The notes under the pieces were generated by a model. It made no database searches. It was not told the origin of the DNA and was given only the letters and a program-made list of their open reading frames with translations. From the NCBI RefSeq assembly GCF_014764445.1, contig NZ_CP061722.1:310001-374000 (forward strand): a DNA stretch of 64,000 nucleotides, given 5' to 3'. Source of the DNA: Pseudarthrobacter sp. BIM B-2242. GTDB taxonomy: Bacteria > Actinomycetota > Actinomycetes > Actinomycetales > Micrococcaceae. Positions within the stretch are counted from its first letter, which is position 1. The number at the start of each line of letters is the position of its first letter. Positions 16,836 to 24,143 of the stretch are shown piece by piece. The translations under genes and the position numbers were made by a program.

Positions 16836-16979
16836 ATGGTGAAAGTTGTCGGCGTCATCCAGCCATTCGAGACCAAGGAAATCCGGGCAGAGGCCTCCGA
16901 ATACGAGGAAGCCAGGACAGCACTGCAGGCTCAGGTGCCCGAGGGCTGGCGGCTGATCTCGGTCATGACGGAGCGTTGA
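16836..16979 (+). CDS. Small acidic protein (47 aa), function unknown
   Basis: A short frame starting MVKVVGVIQPFETKEIRAEA and ending with EGWRLISVMTER. The GW-xLISV ending resembles that of many small DUF4177-like proteins, but I would not assign it. Divergent from tagged gene 7 and followed 56 nt later by lsr2 in the same direction, so the two may be co-transcribed. Confidence 0.55.
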   Translation: MVKVVGVIQPFETKEIRAEASEYEEARTALQAQVPEGWRLISVMTER

Positions 16980-17035
16980 CCGGAAAAGGGGTGTCGGTCA
17001 GCATCTGCGCAGGTCAGGTCCTGTAACCTCTTCGG

Positions 17036-17356
17036 GTGGCTCAGAAACTCGTAGTAGAACTCATTGATGACCTTGACGGCAGCGAAGCGCACCAGACGGT
17101 GAAGTTCGCATTGGACAGCACCGCTTATGAGGTCGACCTCAGCGACACCAACGCCACCGAACTCCGCTCCATCCTGAGCCGCTTCACCGAGAAAGCCCGC
17201 CGCACTGGAGGCCGTAAGCAGGCAGCTGCCGAGACGCGCACCGCAGGGCCTGACACCAAGGCGATCCGTGCCTGGGCCCTCGTGCAGGGACTGGAGATCA
17301 ACCCCCGCGGCCGGGTGCCCGAGGCCATCGTCCAGCAGTACCTGGCTGCGAACTAG
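17036..17356 (+). CDS. lsr2: Lsr2-type nucleoid-associated protein
   Basis: Lsr2 is the actinobacterial functional counterpart of H-NS: it bridges DNA and silences AT-rich or foreign genes. The 106-residue protein has the dimerisation domain (LVVELIDDLDGSEAHQTVKF ... YEVDLS) and the C-terminal DNA-binding domain with the minor-groove motif NPRGRVP. The start is GTG. The stop overlaps by 4 nt the convergent ATP-grasp gene. Accessory replicons often carry their own silencer copy; here it would act on the AT-rich intervals of the element. Confidence 0.92.
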   Translation: MAQKLVVELIDDLDGSEAHQTVKFALDSTAYEVDLSDTNATELRSILSRFTEKARRTGGRKQAAAETRTAGPDTKAIRAWALVQGLEINPRGRVPEAIVQQYLAAN

Positions 17357-18393
17357 GCGGACACAGCCCTCTCCCCCGCGGCCATGGCAGCGGCCACCAG
17401 CTCCGGCCGGCTGGCGTACAGGCCGGAGTTGAGCAGGCCGTTCAGCTCCACAATCAGGGGCTGGCCGTCGGCGCCCAGCGCAACGTCGATGACGTAGTCC
17501 GTCAGGGCCGGCACTTCCAGCGCCAGTGCGTCCACGGCGTCGCGGGCAAACCCTGTGAGGACGCCTGCGATGGCGGGCTCAACCTCGACGGGGGTCTTCT
17601 CCTGCCGGTTCCGACGCAGCTGGTTGTCAAACCTGTAGCCGTTGTTGTCCAGGGGTGTGAACTCCTCGATGCAGCCTGCGGCCGTGACCACGGTCTGGCC
17701 GACGACGAAGACACGGTATTCGTATTCCATGGGCACAAACTCCTGGGCGATCAGGTTCTCGGACCTGCCCTCCAGGTTCATGGCGCCGTAGTCCAGTACG
17801 TCGTCGACGGCCCTGCCTACATCACCGCGGGCGAAGCCTTCGGGGAGGTCCAGGGGGAAGGCGGCGTACTTGATCTGGGTGGTCTTCAGGAAGGCCCGCC
17901 GGATGCCGTCAGTGGCGAATCCTGCCAGGACATCGCGGAGGTCAACGGCAGCCGGGTCATCGGGCATGAATCCGCAGAGCTGGACGCGGCGTCCGGCCCG
18001 CGCCAGGAAGGCGTCGTAGAGGTAGTAATCGGCGGCCAGCCGGGCCTGCTCCATGTCCACGTCCTGATGGCGCTGGCTGGGCTGGGCGCCGTAGCGGGGC
18101 AGGTGCCCCAGGACCACTGCCGGGCGGCGCTCCCCTGTTCCGGCGTTCACCGCGGTGTCCCGGTCGGAGGACAGGTGCAGCCAGACATTGTCGGCACCGA
18201 AGGCGTTCAGGGCAGCCTGCAGCCGGACTGCCTGCTCGTAGAAGTCCTCAAAGTCGCCGTCCCCGTGGCCGGTCACCGGCCGTACGTGGCGTGACCAGAG
18301 AGCCAGCAGCTCATCCTTGCGGGCCTGCACGGCGGGCGGGGCAGGGCGGTGTACGGGGTCGGCCCGGTCAACGATGCTGACGATCCAAGGCAT
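17353..18393 (-). CDS. ATP-grasp family ligase
   Basis: A 346-residue protein of the ATP-grasp superfamily, enzymes that activate a carboxylate as acyl-phosphate and join it to an amine. The C-terminal half shows the fold: a lysine in FLKTTQIKYAAF, LIAQEFVPMEYEYRVFVVG and the metal-binding end LTDYVIDVALGADGQPLIVE followed by LN. The N-terminal part is lineage-specific. The start MPWIVSIVD follows TGGAGGA. The next gene upstream is an N-formylglutamate-amidohydrolase-like protein, so ligation and hydrolysis of the same bond is possible but unproven. Substrate unknown. Confidence 0.75.
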   Translation of the reverse strand: MPWIVSIVDRADPVHRPAPPAVQARKDELLALWSRHVRPVTGHGDGDFEDFYEQAVRLQAALNAFGADNVWLHLSSDRDTAVNAGTGERRPAVVLGHLPRYGAQPSQRHQDVDMEQARLAADYYLYDAFLARAGRRVQLCGFMPDDPAAVDLRDVLAGFATDGIRRAFLKTTQIKYAAFPLDLPEGFARGDVGRAVDDVLDYGAMNLEGRSENLIAQEFVPMEYEYRVFVVGQTVVTAAGCIEEFTPLDNNGYRFDNQLRRNRQEKTPVEVEPAIAGVLTGFARDAVDALALEVPALTDYVIDVALGADGQPLIVELNGLLNSGLYASRPELVAAAMAAGERAVSA

Positions 18394-18429
18394 GGGTTCC
18401 TCCAGTGGCAGTGGTACTTTCTGCCCGTC

Positions 18430-18439
18430 ATGTGTGCGG
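18430..18439 (-). promoter_or_regulatory. CCGCACACAT element, ATP-grasp gene
   Basis: It ends 36 nt before the start at 18393, separating this gene transcriptionally from the FGase-like gene upstream. Confidence 0.55.
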
Positions 18440-18460
18440 ACAGGAGCTGCCAGGTCCCCG

Positions 18461-19123
18461 TCAGGCGGCGGCCGTCTCCAGAGCAAGCCGTGAGGCCGCA
18501 TGGGCGCCCAGCAGGCCGGCGAGGCGTGTGATGAAGTCTTCCGGCCCGAAAGGGTGGTCCGCGACGTTGATGAGCCGGGGCACGAGCTCCAGCTGGATCG
18601 CGTCCCCGTCCTGGCTGGCCGCGAACGACCGGACCGTGCGCGGCGAGGTGGCGTTCAGCTTCCCGCCGGCCACGACCTGGTATTCGGAGAACTCGTAGAC
18701 GATGGCGTCGGCCAGGTCCAGTGCTTCCTGGCTGGGGGTGGTGCCCAGCCCGATGAACATGTCTGCGCCGTAGCGGGGGCTCAGGCCGTTCAGGTCGACG
18801 ATGAAGTGCCCGTCCGAGACGCCCTGGCGGACTGCCTCGCTGAAAGCGTCACGGCGTTCCTCCCAGTACTCCCATTCCGAGGCAATGCCGGCGGATGCTG
18901 CCCAGCTGCCGCCGGTGAGGTCGCCGAGGGTCTCGGCCAGGGCGCCTGTGTAGGGTTCGGCGAAGCGCCGGCGTCCGTCCTGGAGGTAGTTGGAGGCGTG
19001 CGGGGCAGTGAACATGAAGTGGCCCGGTCCGGTCCCGGAGCGCAGCGCGTCAGGATGGTCACCGTTGTAGAAGTTGCGGGCGTAGGACCGCTCCCTACCG
19101 GCATACGAATCGATCAGCGTCAT
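18461..19123 (-). CDS. N-formylglutamate amidohydrolase-like protein
   Basis: A 220-residue protein with the FGase-family metallopeptidase-like pattern: FMFTAPHASNYLQDGRRR (His ligand in PHAS), EPYTGALAETLGDLTGG, then HFIVDLNGLSPRYGADMFIG, in which the usual Asp-Leu-His is DLN. That substitution leaves metal binding uncertain. The start MTLIDSYAG is preferred over a Met four codons earlier because the 16-mer shared with the sigma gene ends just before. It may act on a product of the neighbouring ATP-grasp ligase. Confidence 0.6.
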   Translation of the reverse strand: MTLIDSYAGRERSYARNFYNGDHPDALRSGTGPGHFMFTAPHASNYLQDGRRRFAEPYTGALAETLGDLTGGSWAASAGIASEWEYWEERRDAFSEAVRQGVSDGHFIVDLNGLSPRYGADMFIGLGTTPSQEALDLADAIVYEFSEYQVVAGGKLNATSPRTVRSFAASQDGDAIQLELVPRLINVADHPFGPEDFITRLAGLLGAHAASRLALETAAA

Positions 19124-19132
19124 GCCACTGCA

Positions 19133-19148
19133 CATGCGTAGACATCCG
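19133..19148 (-). promoter_or_regulatory. 16-mer CATGCGTAGACATCCG, identical to 8517-8532
   Basis: It lies 9 nt before the ATG at 19123, comparable to the short spacing of the CCGYACACAK sites. Confidence 0.45.
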
Positions 19149-19187
19149 CTGTGCCGTCACCAGCGGGCCGGCGCCGCGAAAGGGGCA

Positions 19188-19219
19188 CAAAACAGCCCCG
19201 GGCGTGGTGGCCCGGGGCT
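19188..19219 (-). terminator. Terminator of the lipoprotein gene
   Basis: Stem AGCCCCGGGC / GCCCGGGGCT with a 6-nt loop and a GTTTTGT tail on the minus strand, 17 nt after the stop. Confidence 0.8.
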
Positions 19220-19235
19220 GCCCGTGGAGGGTTGG

Positions 19236-19766
19236 CTACGGCGCAACTGTGAGGGATGCGACCGGCTGCAGGATCGGGTTGGTGATGCTGACCTTGATCG
19301 GGCCGGGTGCGACGTCGAAGTTGACGAATCCGCGGTTCTTGTCGCCCACGGCGACCGGGCTGGAGCCGATGATGCCGTCACCGGCGATGCTCAGGTCAGC
19401 CTTGCGGCCCTCTGCGTCCTTGGCGTCGAAGTACATCGGGTTGGAGCTGGTGGTGCCCTTCTCGGTCTCCCAGAGGACGTCCAGCTGCAGGTACTTGCCG
19501 TTCTTGGCCGGCGGAGCGAACTGGTTGGTGCTGACCGCGTCAACGAACTGGGCCGAGACGATGGTGATCTTGGCGACGTTACCCTGGCCCATGTCAGCAG
19601 TGAACGGGGTACCAACGGTCGGCTCAGCAGCCTTGGGTTCCGCAGCAGCGGCAGCAGCCGGGGCTGCCGACCCGTCGGCGGCCGGGGCCGAGGAAGTGGT
19701 GGAGCCGCCGCAGCCGGCGAGCAGGGGAACGGCGATGAGGGCAACGAGAGCGAGGTTTTTCTTCAT
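19236..19766 (-). CDS. Secreted lipoprotein (DUF4352-like)
   Basis: A 176-residue lipoprotein. The signal peptide MKKNLALVALIAVPLLAGCG ends in a lipobox (LLAG-C). An Ala/Pro/Ser linker follows, then a beta-sandwich-like domain with GKYLQLDVLWETEKG and VNFDVAPGPIKVSI, reminiscent of DUF4352/immunoglobulin-like lipoproteins. Ribosome site GGAAAGAAAG. Extracytoplasmic, function unknown. The ATG is chosen because the signal peptide begins there. Confidence 0.82.
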   Translation of the reverse strand: MKKNLALVALIAVPLLAGCGGSTTSSAPAADGSAAPAAAAAAEPKAAEPTVGTPFTADMGQGNVAKITIVSAQFVDAVSTNQFAPPAKNGKYLQLDVLWETEKGTTSSNPMYFDAKDAEGRKADLSIAGDGIIGSSPVAVGDKNRGFVNFDVAPGPIKVSITNPILQPVASLTVAP

Positions 19767-19920
19767 GATGTCTTTCTTTCCGCGGGTGATGATGGCGGCA
19801 CACCACTTAGAAGTGTCCCCCAACAGGGGTGAGCATACATGCTTCCCACCAGTCACACAGCTACCATCCAGGAACGGAGTCAGAACGCTGTCACAATGGG
19901 CTGCCCGGACCCACGAACAA

Positions 19921-19950
19921 GAGGAGGCCCCGGGGTGTCGGGGCCTCCTC
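19921..19950 (-). terminator. Terminator after the HNH gene
   Basis: An 11-12 bp GC stem (GAGGAGGCCCC and complement) begins directly after the HNH stop codon and is followed by TTGTT on the minus strand. Confidence 0.7.
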
Positions 19951-20409
19951 TCAGGACAGCTCGGCGAAGTCGAACGCGGGCAATACCGGCGGCCGGTCCT
20001 TGGGTGCGTAGGGCGTCAGCAGCAGCTTCATGCCCGCCTCTGCGGGCGTGCGGTCGGCCTTGTACTGGTTGCACTTGAAGCAGCAGCCCACGAGGTTCAG
20101 CCAGGTGTTCTGCCCGCCGCGGGACTGCGGGACCACGTGGTCAACCGTTTCCGCCTTGCCCTTCGTGCAGTAGGCGCAGCGGCCGTCACGGCGCTTGACC
20201 GCCTCCTTCGTGCAGGTGGCCCGGGTCCGCCAGGTCATCTTCACGTACCGGATCAGGCGCAGCACAACCGGGCGGGCGAAGGGGCCGAACAGCTCACCGT
20301 CGTCCTTGAGGACCTCGGCCACACCCCGGTGGACCATCCTGATGGCGTGCTTCAGCGACACCCGGTGCAGGGGTTCGTACCCTGCGTTGAGAACCAGAAC
20401 GCTCTCCAT
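19951..20409 (-). CDS. HNH endonuclease
   Basis: A 152-residue HNH-family nuclease. The core is CAYCTKGKAETVDHVVPQSR then GGxNTWLNLVGCCFKCNQYK, with paired CxxC zinc ligands and the catalytic His in VDHVVP. The N-terminal MESVLVLNAGYEPLHRVSLK is conserved in actinobacterial members of this family. An upstream in-frame extension is dismissed because a CCGCACACAT element and the typical N-terminus lie downstream of it. It has no intein or intron context and may act as a housekeeping-type or mobile nuclease. Confidence 0.88.
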   Translation of the reverse strand: MESVLVLNAGYEPLHRVSLKHAIRMVHRGVAEVLKDDGELFGPFARPVVLRLIRYVKMTWRTRATCTKEAVKRRDGRCAYCTKGKAETVDHVVPQSRGGQNTWLNLVGCCFKCNQYKADRTPAEAGMKLLLTPYAPKDRPPVLPAFDFAELS

Positions 20410-20478
20410 GACATCCGCGCCCTTTCCTGTGCGTGTTCGCGGCTCCTTGCTTCCATCCCGCCGAAGCGGGACACCTAT

Positions 20479-20488
20479 ATGTGTGCGG
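20479..20488 (-). promoter_or_regulatory. CCGCACACAT element, HNH gene
   Basis: It lies 69 nt before the HNH start and 40 nt after the tRNA-Gln 3' end. Confidence 0.55.
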
Positions 20489-20528
20489 ATTCCAAGCGAA
20501 CGTGAAGGGGTCAAGCGGTGGTGCCAAG

Positions 20529-20600
20529 CTCCGCGCAGAAGATTCGAACTTCTACCATCCGGATCCAAAGGCCGGCGTGCTGCCATTACACCAGCGCGGA
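20529..20600 (-). tRNA. tRNA-Gln (UUG)
   Basis: A 72-nt cloverleaf with acceptor TCCGCGC/GCGCGGA, T-loop TTCGAAT and anticodon loop CTTTGGA, discriminator G. No CCA is encoded. It lies 8 nt after trxB and is probably processed from that transcript. Confidence 0.85.
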
Positions 20601-20608
20601 ACGGCCGG

Positions 20609-21568
20609 TCAGGCCGTGGCTGCCTCCAGTACGGCGGCAGACGTGGTCGCCAGGAAGTGTTCGGCGTCCTGGGCAGCGATGCATCCCGAGGCGGCGGCGG
20701 TGATGGCCTGCCGGTAGCGCGGATCCACGACGTCGCCGGCGGCGAAGACGCCCCGTTCGCTGGTCTGTGACGAACGGCCCATCACCTTGATGCAGCCGCT
20801 GAAGCGGTCCAGCTCCAGCTGTCCGGCCACCAGGGAGGTGCGCGGGTCGTTGCCGATGGCGACAAACAGTCCGCTGAGGCTCATGCGGCTGGCCAGGTCG
20901 GCCCCGACGCAGACTGTGACACCGTCCAGCTTGTCCCCTCCATGCAGCGCGGTGACCTGCGCTTCGTAGAGCACGTGGATCTTCTCGTTCGACCGGACGC
21001 GGTCTGCCATGATCTTCGATGCACGCATCTGCTTGCCGCGGACGATGAGGTAGACCTTGGACGCGAACTTGGTCAGGAAGAGGGCCTCTTCTGCTGCCGA
21101 GTCTCCCCCGCCGACGACCGCGACCTCGACGTCCTTGAAGAACGATCCGTCGCAGGTGGCGCAGTAGGAGACGCCGCGGCCGGAGAGCCGTTCCTCGTGC
21201 TCGAGGCCGAGCTTGCGGTGGCCTGATCCTGTGGCGACGATGACCGAGTGCGCCAGGTGGATTTCGCCGTCGGCGGTCACCTTTTTGACTGGTCCCACCA
21301 GCTCCAGCTCGGTTGCGTTTTCGAACAGGATTTCCGCGCCGAAACGCTCTGCCTGGGCTTCGAAGCCGGCCATGAGCTCGGGGCCCATGATGCCTTCGGG
21401 GAAGCCGGGGTAGTTTTCGACCTCGGTGGTCTTCATCAGCTCGCCGCCTGGTTCTTCTTCGCCGGCCAGGACGAGGACGTCGAGGTTGGCCCGCCCCGTG
21501 TAGATGGCTGCGGTGTAACCGGCGGGGCCGGAGCCGACGATGATGACGTCGCGGATCTTCTGGGTCAT
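20609..21568 (-). CDS. trxB: Thioredoxin reductase
   Basis: TrxB transfers electrons from NADPH through FAD to thioredoxin. The 319-residue protein has the FAD-binding GSGPAGYTAAIYTGRA, the redox pair CATCDG (here VSYCATCDGSFF), the NADPH-binding VVGGGDSAAEEALFL and the C-terminal GVFAAGDVVDPRYRQAITAA. All catalytic residues are present. With thyA and folA elsewhere in the window it suggests a private dNTP supply (ribonucleotide reduction and thymidylate), as carried by large phages and some megaplasmids. A tRNA-Gln follows directly. Confidence 0.95.
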   Translation of the reverse strand: MTQKIRDVIIVGSGPAGYTAAIYTGRANLDVLVLAGEEEPGGELMKTTEVENYPGFPEGIMGPELMAGFEAQAERFGAEILFENATELELVGPVKKVTADGEIHLAHSVIVATGSGHRKLGLEHEERLSGRGVSYCATCDGSFFKDVEVAVVGGGDSAAEEALFLTKFASKVYLIVRGKQMRASKIMADRVRSNEKIHVLYEAQVTALHGGDKLDGVTVCVGADLASRMSLSGLFVAIGNDPRTSLVAGQLELDRFSGCIKVMGRSSQTSERGVFAAGDVVDPRYRQAITAAASGCIAAQDAEHFLATTSAAVLEAATA

Positions 21569-21634
21569 GGGGTCTTTCTTTCGTGATGGCGCGGGCTGAC
21601 AGTCCTGACGGCCCGCGTGGGTGGCTTGGTCAGG

Positions 21635-22156
21635 TCAGCACCACTGCACGGCACGCCCGCGTGAGGCGGCGAAGTTTGCCACTTCCCGCAGGGCTTCGAG
21701 GTGGTCCTCGGAGTAGCCCTCGCGGCGGCCGCAGTGGATCATTTCCGGGCTCCCTGCGTTCTTGCTGGACGTCGCTGGGACACCCGCGTCGGCAGGATTG
21801 ACCGCCAGGGCGACCAGGACGCGGCCGAGGAAGTTCTCGGCGGTGTCGGAACCGCCGACGACGGAGGTCTCGTGCCCGTAGCCCAGGAGGTCGAGCAGGT
21901 GGCGGGCGTTGTGGTAGCTCACCCGGACGGCCGGGGACGGGTCCTCCTCGACGGCCTCGATGGACATCAGCATGGCCTCGCAGAACTCGTCGCCGCATTC
22001 GGCGAGGTGGCCGGTGCCGCCGTGTTCATCCTTTTCGGCCTGCAGGAAGGTCTGGGCCTTGATGAAGGTGTCGAAGTGGTGCTTGGTCGCGCCGTGGACG
22101 CACTTCAGGGTAAAGCCCTTGATGGGACCAATCTCGGCGCTGAACGTGGCTGACAT
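21635..22156 (-). CDS. Orphan protein (173 aa), actinophage-type
   Basis: A soluble 173-residue protein. The first half is beta-like (SAEIGPIKGFTLKCVHGATK), the second helical with SYHNARHLLDLLGY, FLGRVLVALAVNP and the C-terminal REGYSEDHLEALREVANFAA ending in VQWC. Proteins with this FLGRVLxALA/GYxxDxLxxL pattern are, to my recollection, common orphans of actinobacterial phages and plasmids. The start (MSATFSAEIG) follows AAGGGTC. Function unknown. Confidence 0.75.
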   Translation of the reverse strand: MSATFSAEIGPIKGFTLKCVHGATKHHFDTFIKAQTFLQAEKDEHGGTGHLAECGDEFCEAMLMSIEAVEEDPSPAVRVSYHNARHLLDLLGYGHETSVVGGSDTAENFLGRVLVALAVNPADAGVPATSSKNAGSPEMIHCGRREGYSEDHLEALREVANFAASRGRAVQWC

Positions 22157-22203
22157 GATGACCCTTCCGGTTCCTGGAGTGCCAGGGGTTCCCGGCAGAA
22201 CCC

Positions 22204-22213
22204 ATGTGTGCGG
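22204..22213 (-). promoter_or_regulatory. CCGCACACAT element before the 173-aa orphan
   Basis: It lies 47 nt before the start at 22156 and 33 nt after the tRNA-Cys 3' end. Confidence 0.5.
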
Positions 22214-22246
22214 ATCACGGCGCAGGTCTCCCCGCACCCAGCATCG

Positions 22247-22329
22247 AAGCGTTGACGGGACTTGAACCCGCAATTGCCCGAAGGCGCAGTTTTGCAGACT
22301 GCCGGCTCTACCAATTCGCCCACAACGCC
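22247..22329 (-). tRNA. tRNA-Cys (GCA) with a long variable arm
   Basis: An 83-nt tRNA. Anticodon loop CTGCAAA in stem GCAGT/ACTGC gives GCA; the discriminator U fits tRNA-Cys. Between anticodon and T stems lies a 14-nt variable region folding as GCC-TTCG-GGC, a class II feature normally confined to Leu, Ser and Tyr. Acceptor GGCGTTG/CAACGCT has a G-U first pair. Confidence 0.75.
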
Positions 22330-22371
22330 ATGTGAAAGCCGGGACGCCCCTTGGGACACCCCGGTCATTCG

Positions 22372-22759
22372 TGGAGGTGGAGGGGATCGAACCCTCGTGT
22401 ACCCCCTGCTTCCGAACTCTTCTACGGGTGTAGTCCACCTTGGTGCTTATCGACCCGGCCGGTCCATGGCGGACAACGGACCGTCCCGGTCTAGCTGCTG
22501 GTACGGATGCCGGCGCGCAGCGCTGCCGTCATCCAGGTCTCCTTTGGCTGATGCCTAAACCGCGGCCGAGAACCAGCTGCCTGATGCGGTTTGAGACAGA
22601 CCCCGGTTTGGTCTCCGGCCGGCTAAGCGGCGAGAGCGAGGTCAGAGCGAGTTGCGTTGGCATCTCTTGGTTGCCCGGACTGTTTAGCCAGATGACCGTG
22701 CGTTTCTGGACCCGCTTCTTTTCGGAATGATCAGGTGGTATCGAAACCAAATCACCCCC
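22372..22759 (-). ncRNA. ssrA: Transfer-messenger RNA (tmRNA)
   Basis: The tRNA-like ends pair (5' GGGGGTG, 3' CACCTCC, discriminator A), with 5' TTTGGTTTCGATACC and a T-arm GAGGGTTCGATCCCCTC. The internal tag frame at 22623-22661 reads ANATRSDLALAA then TAG, ending in the proteolysis signal ALAA. About 388 nt, normal size. tmRNA rescues stalled ribosomes and tags the product. It sits inside the leftward tRNA region, behind a tRNA-like element and a CCGCACACAT site. A host chromosome would have its own copy, so this one is probably supplementary. Confidence 0.9.
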
Positions 22760-22790
22760 GTTGGTAGGGCCGCCGAAGCGGCTTTTCCCG

Positions 22791-22878
22791 TGGGGCCCGG
22801 TGGACTCGAACCTACCGACACAGTCAGCTAAAGGGCGCCCTCGCTGACCGTTGCTCTGCCATCTGAGCTAGAGCCCCC
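22791..22878 (-). tRNA. Aberrant tRNA-like sequence with an oversized anticodon loop
   Basis: Acceptor GGGGGCT/GGGCCCC (one mismatch), D-arm AGCTCAGATGGCAGAGC and T-arm with TTCGAGT are tRNA-like. The anticodon stem GTCAGC/GCTGAC encloses 14 nt (containing GAGGGCGCCC) instead of 7, so no anticodon can be read. It may be decayed, intron-like or a structured leader of the tmRNA transcript. Confidence 0.5.
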
Positions 22879-22912
22879 AAACGCCGGACCCTTGGGGTGC
22901 CCGACGAAGCTT

Positions 22913-22922
22913 ATGTGTGCGG
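22913..22922 (-). promoter_or_regulatory. CCGCACACAT element before the tRNA-like/tmRNA/tRNA-Cys unit
   Basis: It lies 34 nt before the 5' end of the tRNA-like sequence. No protein start is near, showing that the element acts at the DNA level and is not merely a translation signal. Confidence 0.6.
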
Positions 22923-22948
22923 CGGCTCCCGGAACTCTCACCGCCTGA

Positions 22949-23647
22949 TCAAAGACTTTCCTTTGGTGCCAACACGTACTTCTCCGTGCCGTCGCCTTCC
23001 AGCGTCTGCAGCGTCGTCGTGGTGATGCTGCGGATGCCGTCGGCAGTGACGATCCGCTGGTGGCTGACCAGGGCGCCGAGCTCTTCGCCTTCCTCGGTGA
23101 AGACTGCCCGGCCAACATGCTGGGCTCCAAAACTCAGTGCAAGCATGGGGCGGACCGGGAAGGTGAACTTCTTGCGCTGGTGGTCCAGGCCGGGGGCGCA
23201 TACCTGGCAGGTGACGTAGCTGTTCAGTGCCTCGACTTCCTGGCGTGAGAGCACGTGGGGCATCCGGTAGACCATGCCGAGGTCAGCCGGCCGGAGGGTT
23301 TCGTAGCCTTGCAGCACCATGTCCCAGGCCTCTGTCCGGTCCACCGTGTGCCGGACGTGCCAGCAGCCTGGCCGGTGGACCCGGCGGGCGCCGCTGGCGG
23401 TGATCACGAAGACGTCCTCGCCGGACCGAAGCCGCGAGTCCACTGCTTCCTGCTCCCGCTTGATCTGGGCCCTGATTTCCTCCAGCGACGGCTTGGGCTG
23501 GGAGTAGTCCGACGCCGGCCAGTAAGGGTCATCCATCGGCGTCCGTTCGGGAACCAGACCGGAACCGCGGCCGGCTGCAATCTCATCGATCAGGCTGACC
23601 AGCTCGTCGGTGCTCAGCCGCTCCGGGCCATCGTTGTGCTCGGCCAT
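22949..23647 (-). CDS. Orphan protein with HxxxC/CxxC zinc-like centre (232 aa)
   Basis: A soluble protein with a central metal-site-like pattern: RRVHRPGCWHVRHTVDR and, about 50 residues on, TCQVCAPGL. The C-terminal GRAVFTEEGEELGALVSHQR lies in a beta-rich domain. It is paralogous to the product of 55699-56376, which has [25 protein letters not shown] and [11 protein letters not shown] at equivalent places. Function unknown; a structural zinc knuckle is inferred. Confidence 0.7.
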   Translation of the reverse strand: MAEHNDGPERLSTDELVSLIDEIAAGRGSGLVPERTPMDDPYWPASDYSQPKPSLEEIRAQIKREQEAVDSRLRSGEDVFVITASGARRVHRPGCWHVRHTVDRTEAWDMVLQGYETLRPADLGMVYRMPHVLSRQEVEALNSYVTCQVCAPGLDHQRKKFTFPVRPMLALSFGAQHVGRAVFTEEGEELGALVSHQRIVTADGIRSITTTTLQTLEGDGTEKYVLAPKESL

Positions 23648-23773
23648 GGCCGTCCTTCTCTCGTGTCCGCTTCTCGACGCCCATCATCTCAACAGCGGGC
23701 AAATCGGACGGCCACACCGCGGCTTCAGCGCGTCTGTCACTGAAGACGCAGCCCGTGGCGATAACGTCGTCGC

Positions 23774-24127
23774 ATGAGCTCGTTCAGGATCCCTGCCGAC
23801 AAGAAGATCGACCCGTCCAAGCTGGACGCCTGGATCCACATGAACTCCGTCATCAACGCCAACCCCTCTCCCGGGCTACCCTTCATCTACGTCCAGGACC
23901 TGGATGAGGGCTTGCCCCCGGGCCCTGTCGACCCGGTGGCTCTCCAGGAGCTCATCGACTCGGCGACAGTCAGGGATGGTGATCCGGCGGAAGGACGCCC
24001 CTACGTTTACCTGGACGATCTGATGATGGGTTTCGGCGGCAGCCGACTCGAACCCGATGAGGTCATCCGGGCAGCAGCCATGGAGCGGCTCCGGCAGGAA
24101 GAGATCCGCCGGCAGCAGCGGCAGTAG
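23774..24127 (+). CDS. Orphan protein (117 aa)
   Basis: A small soluble protein, MSSFRIPADKKIDPSKLDAW at the start, with an imperfect internal repeat of the type LPFIYVQDLDEGLP ... RPYVYLDDLMMGFG, each followed by a helix. The C-terminus is Arg/Gln-rich (MERLRQEEIRRQQRQ). Lone rightward gene between two leftward genes; the start codon is 126 bp from the divergent 232-aa orphan. Function unknown. Confidence 0.65.
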   Translation: MSSFRIPADKKIDPSKLDAWIHMNSVINANPSPGLPFIYVQDLDEGLPPGPVDPVALQELIDSATVRDGDPAEGRPYVYLDDLMMGFGGSRLEPDEVIRAAAMERLRQEEIRRQQRQ

Positions 24128-24143
24128 CGCCGCTGCTGCGTCG

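Noticed and set aside
22949-23647. The HxxxC/CxxC orphan as an HNH nuclease
   Set aside because: No conserved His-Asn-His triad or catalytic His pair; the paralogue keeps only the Cys/His knuckle.
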